A stretch of DNA of 64,000 nucleotides from NCBI RefSeq assembly GCF_905475395.1, contig NC_058337.1, positions 115,500,368 to 115,564,367 of the forward strand, written 5' to 3'. Origin of the DNA: Chrysoperla carnea (lineage: Eukaryota; Arthropoda; Insecta; Neuroptera; Chrysopidae). Positions 12,420 to 46,400 of the stretch are shown here, in pieces (positions within the stretch are counted from its first letter, which is position 1; each line of letters begins with the position of its first letter). The notes under the pieces are model-generated. The model was not told the DNA's origin. It ran no database searches and saw only the letters and a program-made list of their open reading frames with translations. The position numbers and the translations under genes were made by a program.

Positions 12420-13060
12420 CAGGGTGGCTTAAGTTATAATGGGACTGTAGAAAATGCTTTTATAGATACAGGGTATTGAAATTTTAGAAAAAAAGATATT
12501 CTTGTGAATATTGCTCGCTAAAAAAACTACTTAAAAGAATCCGAAATTTTAAAACAACTTTGACATAGCCTAACGTTATGGAAAGGGGAATCCAATTTCA
12601 GTTTCCTATGTTTACAACTGTGTAATTTCGAATGCTGTGAATATTTTCGCTTGTTTCAATCGTCAAGTTCAACTCACTTGTACGACAGAATTAAGAATTC
12701 TGTTAGAACCATGTAAAGACTTTTACAAGAAGTTCGAAAGCGAGCAAAAGTTCGAAAAAAATGTAAGCATGTGGGATACAAAGAGGCGTTTTTGTCTCGT
12801 AGCATGCGTTCAGCCACGAATGCGTCATTGGATATATTTTTATGGGGTTTTCTTAAGAATTGCGTCTATATCAACATACCTATAACGCTGCAGCACCTTA
12901 AAGCTAAAATCCTCCGAGTTTTAGTCGAAATATCCTTCAAAACTTGCAAAAAAGTAGTGGTACTTCTACCTTCTTCAAAATTACTATTGACTCAATTTGC
13001 AATAAGAAACAAGCCCACGCACCACTATAATACTTATAGTACTTGTTTTTGACACTGTAT
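12420..13060 (+). pseudogene. DDE-type transposon remnant
   Basis: After ACAGGGTGGCTTAAGTTATAATGG at the left, two overlapping plus-strand frames carry decayed coding text. One encodes DIFLWGFLKNCVY, IPITLQHLKAKI and VEISFKT, like the C-terminal D.FLWG.LK..VY...P.....L...I segment common in mariner-like insect transposases. The shift between frames marks it as broken. Confidence 0.5.
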
Positions 13061-13906
13061 GTGCTAATTTTAATTAAAATAAATACCGTATTTTCTTCGA
13101 CAGCTAGATTTTCTTATTTTCTTTACGGGAGGAGGGATTAAAGATTCGCTGTCATTCGAGAACTTCACCAGAGATACGTTGGACCATAATTTTAAGGAAC
13201 ACGGCTCTACAGAATCAAATTTTAGAATTATATTGCGATTACCTTCAGAAACACAGGTTCTACCTTATACCTACTAGACTTTGTCTAAATGATCGTCTTA
13301 AATCCATTTTAAAACTAGTTAAATCAACAGCAATGATAAAATAATTAAATAAAACGCTATTATTTTTTAACTAACAATTTTTTTTTCCAGTATATTTGAA
13401 TGAATATTTTATTAAAATACTTCCGTTTTTATAAAACTGTTAAAAACACTTACTACCGTTCAACTCATATGATGTTTGTTAATTTAATTATGAATGACAT
13501 ACAATATGGTGCTGGATAAAAATAATATAAATTCATGGTTGAGCTACTGAACAAAAGCTCAAATTATCCACGACGTATGTATGTACTGTACGATTCAAAA
13601 TAACTGATCCTCTAAAAATTATAAACAGGCATATTTTCAAGTCTGAATTTTTAATTGTAGAATTTATGGTAATTGAGTTTAATACTTTATTTTAGGAAGG
13701 AAAGAGAGAGACTACACACTTCGTAAAAAAAATTTAAAACATTACAGTAACCAACTTTTAACTATTATTTCTCACATTTTTCGTAATAATAACGTTCATG
13801 AGTAAAATCGTGAGAAAAGAATAACAAAAAATTTTCCCCTGAAATTTGGTTAATAGCAAATTAGTCTAGTCTTAAGAAAAATTGTATATTTGTAAGAATA
13901 AAAACA

Positions 13907-14030
13907 CTGTAACACACATTCTTTTTTGCTGCATTTTAAGTCGAAAACCCTCTGAAATTATCCAAAATATGTAGAATTTGTAACATACATACTCTTTTGC
14001 TGCATTTTAAGTCCAAAACTCTCTAAGCTC
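13907..14030 (+). repeat. Tandem duplication of ~71 bp
   Basis: AACACACATTCTTTTTTGCT then GCATTTTAAGTCGAAAACCC recurs 71 bp later as AACATACATACTCTTTTGCT and GCATTTTAAGTCCAAAACTC. Confidence 0.7.
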
Positions 14031-14848
14031 TCAACCTTTAACATCGAAATAAGACGCTATTTTTTTAAACCATTTGCTGCAATATGGCAACAAATTTCAT
14101 TTTTAAAACGCTTTATATAAAAGTCAAGCCTCAAATTATTTCATTTCTCTTTAATTTTTGTTCCACTCTTGAATCTTTCTATCAAGTATTACAAAATAAA
14201 ATTGTTTAACTGAATTTCAATAATTCGAATTTTATAGTTACTTACGTGAAACAAATAACGTAAAAGATCATTTTTTGAATGAGAAAAAGATTAGAATACA
14301 AATAATCGAAATAATTAGCTTGAATTTTATAACTGTGAGATTTATCGAAGTTAAAATCATGTTTTAAAATTTTAAAATATTCGCCTTCAGACTAATTCAA
14401 TTTTTTAATAATTCAGTTATACTCAACTATAGAAACAGTAACGCTATATGCTCACCGTAACGTGTTTAAGTTTGTTAACATCTATAAAAGCGTTATTATA
14501 AATAATAATAACGCTTTTGTAATTCGCACACGTTTTTTTTTTTTTTGTAATTTGTTCTTGTAAATCTGTATTTTGTGTAATTATTAAATGTACTCTATAT
14601 TTTGCCCTATTTCGTTACATACGTATACATACATACTTCTGTATTCCATTAGGATTTCTATGTTAATCCAGTAGAATTTACTTTCCGAACTTAATTTTAC
14701 TTAATTACTTTTTTACACCTATAAATAAATATGAAATACCAAATAAATAAATATGAAAATGTGCTCATTTATTATTTTTCGAATTTCAGTCTAAATAAAA
14801 AATAAATTTACAAAATCAAAAACCCGACTACGTTAAATAAAAACTTAA

Positions 14849-15388
14849 CCATGTATATATGAAACTATACGTAAACCATGTATATCATGTTGATGCTACC
14901 AACAAAATTTTGGTATAGGTGTCCATAAAATCACCTAATTAGTCCATTATCGGGTGTCTGCTCGTCTGTCCGTCTGCCTGTGTGTCTGTCAACACGATTG
15001 CTCAAAAACGAAAAAAGATATCAAGCTTAAATTTTATAGCGTGCTTAGGACATAAAAAGTGAGGTCGAGTTCGTAAATGAGCAACATAAGTCAATTGGGT
15101 CTTGTAAGCCGTTAGAGATAGAACAAAAATGTAAATGTAAAAAATACTCCTTACTTAAACAAAAACAAACAACTTTTGTTCTGAAACATTTTTTTGTAAA
15201 CATCTCTGTTTATCCACGAGGGCGCAAATAAGATGCAAATTTTATAGTATGTATTATATGGTGTGGCTATCTAAGAGTGACTATGTTTCTTTACTTATGT
15301 GACGTCAAAAAACAAACGAGTGTGTCATCAACACTGTCTTTACATGGTATTTAAAAAACTAACTCAGTCAATTGTTTGTTTTCACTTA
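14849..15388 (-). repeat. Family B, near-complete copy, reverse orientation
   Basis: It reads TTTTGGTATAGGTGTCCATA, TTAGTCCATTATCGGGTGTC, AACATCTCTGTTTATCCACG and ends AACTCAGTCAATTGTTTGTT, the reverse complement of the copies at 11512 and 32091. Confidence 0.82.
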
Positions 15389-16689
15389 TTTAAATTATAT
15401 TTTCTTACTCAAAGAATACACAGTTTTTAAGTTAGTGTACTAAAAACTTAATAATAATTTTAATTGTAAAATTCAAAGAGTGGGGTCGTCGATATCTGCC
15501 CAATCAGCTTATTTAAAGGATCATTATAGAAAACACCTCACGCTTGGAATTATACATTACAATTAAACTTATTATACACTTTTTAGTGCAATAAATCATA
15601 AATAAATAAATAAATAAATACGTTAACTTAACAAATCATAAATTATAACCTGTGTTGTTAGTAAAAACAGAAAAAAAAGAACAGCAATTCTTTAATAGTA
15701 GAATAAAAATTTATGAGAAAAATACATAAATCCTTTTATCGGTTATGGACCTTACATTTTTACATTTAGAACGGACATCGTTGCATATTATATTTGATTT
15801 ATCTTACGAAGCAAAACTTTAATACCATATAATGTTATACTGATACTGAATAGAATTTTTAAACGATACATTTCTTAATATTAGTTTGAATGATACAAGC
15901 AGTTGTAAAAGTTTTACGATTATTCAATCACTTACATAATATATATAATATCTTAACTTTAGCTGGAGATTTCTGAGATATATCTCAATTGTATACTTTT
16001 CTGAACTGAAAATATACTGGCAAAAATCGTTTCGAAGTGAAAAAGTACATACTTCGTACAAGCTTTATGACTTCGCTCTCGTGAGGAATTGAAAATTTCC
16101 AAACTTTTATAGCATATTTTTCGTTATATACCTTTTTAAACTTGAGCCCAAAGTGGTAGAATTGTACGAGTAGCAAATATAATTTCAATTTTATCATTTT
16201 ATTTAGAAATAAACAGTAAATGACTATACCTTCAGGGCTAGAAAAATCTTTAATTTCCTTATAGAAAATATGCAATAATTAATAATTACAATTTTCGTGA
16301 AACTGTAGTCAGAATTGATGTATTACATTAACCTCAACTCTAGCAAACTGGAGATGACATTCTGATGTTAGAGATAGTCAAATTTAAATAATGATAAATC
16401 CAAGCCTAAAAACACAACTGTACTACATTTACTGATCAGAAAATAATATGCAAAAAATTGGTTGAGTTCAAACGATTTTGTTTAAAAAATTCCCGGCGAA
16501 AACGTCGTAGCTGTTTCTTCAAAACCAGAGTACCAGAGTTTATGCAATTTTTTACTCTACTTCTACAAAGTCAGGGCAAAGTGCAGGAAGTCAAGACTAC
16601 TTTAAAAAAGTTTAAAAAAAAAACGCTTGGTTTGAATTCAAGAGCCAAATTTACAAAATTTAAGAAATGAAAATTAAAAATACTCTTTG

Positions 16690-16875
16690 AAATACAAGCA
16701 TATAGAGTACTAAAAAGTGTAAAAATGTTATTTCTATGAGTCTCGCATTCATTGACATTTGTAAAAGCTTGAGAGGCTCAATTTTAAATTTTAGTATCTC
16801 AAGCCAGCTTTTACAAATAGTCATGTATGAGTTACTCATAGAAATAATTATTTTTTACAATAAAAACTTGTCCTT
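16690..16875. repeat. Family G foldback repeat, copy 2
   Basis: It contains GACATTTGTAAAAGCTTGAG and CAGCTTTTACAAATAGTCATG as inverted arms, and TATGAGTTACTCATAGAAAT as in copy 1. Confidence 0.58.
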
Positions 16876-17547
16876 TAAAAATTATTTTTTATTTAAATTC
16901 TTAATTGAAAACTAAAAAAAGTATATATATTAAATATGGTGGAAACGATGGAAAATCAAGTCATGCTGACCATAAAATTCAGCATTAAACATATGCCAGC
17001 CGACTTACATATGTAATCGTTATTCCTCTCAACAAACCCTTTCATTTGATACCCATTTCATGAGAGTGCATAAAAAATAACTAGTCCGCCATACTGATTT
17101 AGTATGATGTCACTTAGCTTATCATGAATTTTCATCCAAATCTCAATCAGTTGAGGATAACAGCATTAAATTTCAGTATGAAGCTTTGACCCAAACAAGC
17201 ATACGTACATAAACATACATACAAACATTGCATACAAAGTTAAAAAAAAGCTTGTAAAAGTCTTTTTAAAATACACACGCTGTATGTCAATTCTATATCT
17301 AAACAAAAGCATGTACTCGTACATACATTATGCAATAAAACCAATAATATTAAAAGCAATAGAATATTGACGAAGGAAACCCGGAAATTTATGTAATATG
17401 CTTACAAAAACCAAAGTTCACAAAATAAGAACATTCAAAAATACAAAAATTCCATTTATAAGTATAAATTTTGTATTGACGTCATAATTTTTCACTGGAA
17501 TAGAGGATGCGAAGCATGATTGGTAGTAATTGAAACATTTTACATAC

Positions 17548-17960
17548 AGGATGATCCAACTGATAATAGCAGAACTTCACCAAATGACAGATGACGTTAA
17601 TATAATGAAAATTTTTCAAAACACTTATAGCCGGAAAAGTGTCTTTTTCTAGACACACAGCGTTGAATTTGGAAGTATATTTTTGTGAATATTGCCAAAA
17701 CTTCTGCTTAGAAAAATTGGAATTTGGGGGTTTGAACTTACGATCCTTCGTAATTTTGTGCTGAAGCGATAAATTACAAAAAACAGAGGTAGAGATACCC
17801 CGTTTAGTGAAAAATTTCTATTCAACTGACTTTATTGCAAATTTAATAACCTTATGTCCAGTGCTTGGCGCATTCTGTACCACATGCTCAATTATACCTT
17901 AGTTTTGGCAATGCTCACAATAATATCTTTTGTTCTTACATTTCTATACCCTGTGTTTAG
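17548..17960. repeat. Foldback related to the 12420 transposon remnant
   Basis: The arms TATTTTTGTGAATATTGCCAAAACT (17678-17702) and AGTTTTGGCAATGCTCACAATAATA (17901-17925) are inverted. The arm text resembles TTCTTGTGAATATTGCTCGC at about 12499 in the transposon remnant. Confidence 0.45.
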
Positions 17961-18834
17961 TGGCGAATGGAGATAATGCGGGCCTCCTGAGACCAACAGT
18001 TGAAAAAGCATGTCTGCCTACTTTGGATCGGCAAGGTGAGACCTGCACAGTCGCACCCAAACGTTCTCTAGATTACGTGATCCCTACGGCCCTAGACTGA
18101 GACGATCTGTGACCTTTGGCGCTGATTGAGTGTATTTCCTGTATTTCCTTTTCGAGGGCTGGGGGGCATGTGGATAAGGCCTTTGGGCAAGTAGCTATCT
18201 CACGTTAATCTCAACTATTCTCGGACCGTGTATTTAGCATTTAATGAAGTCCTGCTGTTATAACTGCTGATGGACCCCTCTGTATTTTTATTTATAATTT
18301 AATGAATGTGAAAAATATCATTAAAAGTTTTGAATTTTAACGAAAAAAATTAATGACCTAATACTGCGACAAATATTCTTTTATTGGTTTTATTGCAAAT
18401 AAAAAAAAAATTTGTGTCGATAAAATGTAGGAAAAAATATTTTATTGAGTATTAAATAAAATTAAGGGTGGCCAATTATTTTGTCAATTTTTCCTTATAA
18501 ATCATCAAAATATTTAATAAATTTAATTTTTTAACTTGAAAATTGTTATTTTTTTACCGTTTTTAAGTTCTCGAAAAAAGGGTATCCTCATATACCCGCA
18601 CACCAATTTTTAAAGTGGTATTTATTAATTTATGACGGCTTTGAATCGATCAATCCGTTACAAATTTACCATCACAGATACGCAACAAGATTAAAAAGTT
18701 TTCTAACAATGCCCTCCTATGTTATAGAAAAACACAAACTTGTTATAGAAATTGATCAATCTTACCTCGTTGAGGGACAGAAAAATTCTTCAGCGCAGTT
18801 AATTTTACATACATGGAGCTTTTGTTAATCCCCG

Positions 18835-19475
18835 GCTCAAATTATCAAAAAAAAAATCGATTTTTTTAACTTTATGACGTCATCAGAATCCAAAAAATTT
18901 AATTTTTCTCTATCACAAGCAAATTTTATCCAATTTCGATAAACCAAGTATGTAATCCTACTAAATTTGGGTCATACTTTTCAAATTTGTGATCAAAATT
19001 AATATATCATTGCTGAAAAGAATGACCCAAAGTTAGTGGGTTACAAAAAAAATTCCATTGAGATCGGATCAAATTTGCCTGTATTATCAAAAAAACGAAT
19101 TTTTTAACTCTATGACGTCATCAGAATCCAAAAAATTTTATTTTGCTCTATCGCAACCACATTTTATCTAATTGCGATAAACCAAGTATGTAATCCTACT
19201 AAATTGGGGTCGTACTTTTCAAATTTATAATCAAAATTAACCTAGCTCCAGTAGGTTTCAAGAATGTGGAGTCCTGATCCCGGAATTAAGCACATAAGTG
19301 ATAGCTAGCAAAAAACTGACATCACAGCTAAAAAGAATGAGTCAAAATTAGTGGGTTTCATAAAAAATTCCATAAAGGTCGGATTAAATTTGCCTTTGTT
19401 ATCAAAAAAATCGAATTTTTTTACTTTAGGACGTCATCAGAATCCATAAAATTTGCTTTTGCTCTATCAGTTAAC
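18835..19475 (+). repeat. Tandem repeat, about three units of 240-310 bp
   Basis: The block (A)TCGA(A)TTTTTTTAACT..ATGACGTCATCAGAATCC recurs near 18855, 19095 and 19405. Each time it is followed by CTCTATC, and the first two units continue with CCAAGTATGTAATCCTACT. Confidence 0.72.
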
Positions 19476-20685
19476 TGTGTTTTAAGTGAAGACCTTAAGA
19501 AAAGGCTTCATGATTAAATCAACTTTCCAATAAAAAAAAAAACCAATACCGCTCATCTGTTTAGAAGCTACGATGCCACAAAGTAATCGATAAGATCCTA
19601 TTTTGTGTCGGGTGTTTCTTTAAATTTATCATTTTTGTGTAAGCTATTAATTAAATTTTAGGACTTAATGTTCATGGCAAAATCGAATGAAAGTGGTGTG
19701 AAGTTATTTTCAGTTTTTCCACTAATAATTTAAAACATTTCAATTAAAACGACAAATTAATTCAAAACTAAAACTATTATTTAAACATTTAATATTTTTT
19801 CCAAAGTTAATCATAAGGGTCGGGCGACACATAATATCCAGAGTGTTGTCTAGCACATTCCACTTTTAGTTATTATACATAATCTGATTTAACAGGAATT
19901 TGTTAAACCATGCGTTAAAACGTTTAAATAAGACACATCTTTAAAACAAACTTGATATATAAATTTAGTATTCAACTTATTACTTACAAAACTACATAGT
20001 ATTAAATATATTATAGAGTTGGTTTAAATTCAATTAAGAAAGTATACCATTTAGTTGAACCTAAATTCTAGGAGTAATCATTCTGTTAAATCTTGATTTT
20101 CTTGTTTTTACAAAATCGTTCATATCTTGAAATATAAACTTTACGTTAATATCTTGAAAAATTACTTTTAGTGATACCTAGTTGGATTTGTAACTATGCC
20201 CCATAGTTTGCAAATTACTAAAAAATTATTTCTATGGACAAAATATTATTAAACTTGGTTTAAGAAAACTTTAAATTTTGATATAGATATGTAAATCAAA
20301 TTACGTTTTATTCTAATAGTTTTAGACATATTTGCAATGAAAGTTTACCTGAGCAGAAAAAAAAGCCAAGATTATTATATTGGGCTCACGCTGTATATAT
20401 ATATTTTTATTTTAATCAACTCATCAAATCTGTTTTAAATGATTAGCTACTTTACTATTAGCTAAACAGTTTCAATTCAAATTGTTGAGTTGGTGAAAAT
20501 CAATTGAGAATGTAGACAAAAACTCTTGAAAATTTTACTTTTTAAATGCTTTGTATATTCGAAAATTTTCTAAATTCCTCTGATCTCCGTCAAATTTAAA
20601 CTGACTCCATATTATTTTCAATATAAAATATACAATTTTTCTTTTTATTGTCAAACATTTATTTCTCTTATTTGTTTTTTTGCAG

Positions 20686-43352
<22,667 letters not shown>

Positions 43353-43455
43353 TATTCATAAATCAGCTCATAAAACAATCGTGTGTAAAACTTATAATAT
43401 AAAATTTTTTTACATTTCGCATATTTGTGAGAAAACTAAACCAAACCGTTGATAA

Positions 43456-43461
43456 AATAAA
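43456..43461 (+). promoter_or_regulatory. Candidate polyadenylation signal of the DPP10-like gene
   Basis: This is the first AATAAA after the stop codon, about 100 bp downstream. Many further AATAAA hexamers follow in the AT-rich DNA up to about 46 kb, so the true 3' end could be much further on. Confidence 0.35.
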
Positions 43462-46400
43462 TAATAATTTTTTGATTTTAAATGGCCTTGTATAGTAACA
43501 AAAATAAAAATTAATTATAGATAGTTATTCAAAATAAAAATAAAATTAAAAAAAAAAAAAGACTACTTAAAAATTTGTTAAAAACAAAAATAAATTCGAG
43601 AAAAAAACTTTTTCATCATAAAAAAAATCGTGTGATTGTTGTATTTAGCAATAACTTTTTTTGAAATTTTTCAAAATAATTAATTTCATTTTTTGAATTT
43701 AATATTAATATCGGCAGGGATACATGGTTAATAGAATTATTTAATTAATTAAATTTAAAAAACATTAAAATGAAATCCATAAAAATAAAAATACCTAGCT
43801 CTTAACATTTCATTAAATTTTTATTAATTAATTATAAACTAATCATAATTTTTAAAATAACTTTCAAAGTCGTTAATCTCATCAATTTTAACTTTACAGT
43901 AAAAGAAAAACTAAACTTAGAAAAAATTGTTTATGAAAAATTAGACTTAAACACAACATCCAAATTTTGGAAATATTTCTTGACAATTAATTTGATTTCA
44001 TAATTAAAACATTTTCTCTGCATAGCTTGAAATCTGATGAAAATAGTTTTAAATTCACCATTAACTTCCTGGCTTGCGATCACAAGATTTTGTGTAGTTC
44101 GAAATAATAAAATTTTTTACTTTTATTCGATTCTCGTTGCCAGATATTATTCTAAAGTTCAACACCCTCGTTGCCAGATATAATATTAATCTTTTTTCAA
44201 GAAAATCAAAGTGTAAAATTATATTTTTCCAACCCTTTTTTTAAATCGGAACAATTTTGTATCGAGTAATCGGCAGAGAAAGTGTTATTGCAGTAAATTC
44301 CTTCAGTTTTATGTTTTATAAAAATCTTTATTTTCACGGAATTCCAAAAACGAAATTTATTGGTTTACAAGTTTTTTTTTTTAATCGAACATAACCAAAA
44401 TGCTGTCATGCAACAACTGAAGGAAATAAAAATCAATCAAATCAAACCAATCGCAATAAAATCTAAATATTTCTACTCTACTTGAAATAATAAATTTCAT
44501 TTTAAATTTTAATTGGAATTGCTTAAACCAAAATTTTAAAAAAATATATCTCTAACCTTAAAATTAAAACAACAAAAAATAACGCTTCTAATATTAATGA
44601 AATAATTTTAATAAAAATAGATTTAATGAAATAGTTATTTAAAAAAATTTGGTTGTGAAAACAGTGACTATAACATTTGAAAACGTTTAAATGCTGTTGT
44701 AGATATCATTAGCGTAAGTAAACAAAACAAAGAAAAAACGTAATGAAAACTAAGAACTTCTTCCAAAAAAATCCATTACAAAACTGCTGTGAGTATGTGT
44801 CTACCCCTCTCAATCTTTCTAGATCAAAAAAATAAGTAAACGTAGCGAGAAGATTTAATAAGCTTGAAAAATTTCATCAATCAAAAAAGAAAATGACCTT
44901 ATTAGCGAGTTTTTTATATAAATTATTCTAGTGTTATCCAAAAAAATCGCCAGTCAAAAATATGCGTAATAAAATTGTTTTGACACTTTTTGACTGTAAT
45001 TAAAATACCCTTTTTAAAAGTACATTTGCATGACAAACATAGTTGAATTTTTATATTAAGATCCTTTCCTTTTGACTAAACCAGAAAGGCAAATGCAGAC
45101 GTGATGTTTTCATAAACTTTTTTATTCTAAAACGGGTTTAGATAATAAGAAATATGATCAAAGATAATTTTTACAACAAATTTTATGACAAATCATCTTA
45201 GCAAATATATTTTACAAAATGTTGTATTTTAGATTGTAATTATCAAAGATAATTGCAATCTAAACTCAAATTAACCTTCAAATTTATAAGCATCGTACAG
45301 GTTATGTCGTTACAATAACCTCCTTTTTTCGTATGTCAATCTTTTAAATTTCTCTGCCGAATAAATAGGAAAAAATGAAAGCATAACGTCATACTGAAAT
45401 TAATATTCCAATTAGAAGCACAAAAGGAAAGTACCTGTTGATGACATTCGTTTGTTTTAAAAATATGTAGGGACTTAAATCGACTAAGAAACAAAATTGG
45501 TTTGTGACGTCATAAAATAGATATGTCATCGAAATAAAAATTATACTATAATTTGATTATGTAAAATGCTCCCTTGTTCTATAAAAACTTCAAGAGGAAA
45601 ACAAACAAACAAACAAACGCCTAAGAAATATGTTTCTTACATAATTATTATAGCTTTGGGAAAACATAATTTTTTCATTCTAGAATGATATATGTAAGAA
45701 AATAATTCCGACATTTTATAATATAAGACATACCCCTACTATGATTTTAAAACGTCAATTACGTTGTGAGTTAATAAATTAATTAATTGTAAATATATAT
45801 ATATTAATAATAATAAATATTAATTAATATTTAATTAGGAAAAATTAATAATAATTATATTCAATGTTTCTCGGATTTTAATTTTTGATTTATATAATCA
45901 TCTTTCTCATGTAAGGAACCTTTTTTGTTTTATATTTATAGACTTGTTTTTAAAAAGACAAAAAAAAACATACAAAAGAAAATAATATATAAAATAGAGA
46001 CAGCTGCACTAAACAACAACAAAAAAAAGAAAAAAAATTAGGTTATATACAAACTATAATTATTATTATATTATATTTAAGTAGAAAGAAAAAAAAATTC
46101 GATTTATATAATTCAATTTATTTTACGAAATATATATTTAAAAAGAAAAACAGTTTCGATAATTTTAAAATTACTGTTTGGAAAAATGTTTTGATAATTA
46201 TTTATAATTAAGTTTACATCGATAATTCAATATGGCTTATTTGACGTTTGTTTTGCGGTAGTATCAATATGGCTGCTACTTTTACAAAAATTGTAAATAA
46301 AATTACCGTAGTTACTTAGTCACCTTTGAACTATGGGAGTTATTCAACTTATTAGTTAACCTAACCAAATCCAACTTAGGCAACATAAAACTGTTTAACC

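Larger units (their letters stand above)
1..20685. other. Repeat-rich non-coding DNA upstream of the first DPP10-like exon
   Basis: It holds the SINE, families A, B, C, D, G and H, two DDE remnants, the CA and AG microsatellites and the 18835 tandem repeat. Outside these I see only AT-rich sequence. A GC-richer patch at about 17985-18275 has no open frame I can name. It may be part of the DPP10-like 5' intron, but no upstream exon was recognised. Confidence 0.6.

Noticed and set aside
14487-14518. Palindrome AAAAGCGTTATTAT…ATAATAACGCTTTT as a terminator or small-RNA hairpin
   Set aside because: The arms are short and AT-rich with almost no loop; such palindromes are expected by chance or from microsatellite decay in this composition.
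15985-16275. 96-codon minus-strand frame
   Set aside because: No motif and AT-driven composition; next to no other supported exon.
17985-18275. GC-richer patch as a possible RNA gene or exon
   Set aside because: No conserved rRNA, snRNA or tRNA signature and no long frame; it may be a decayed repeat.
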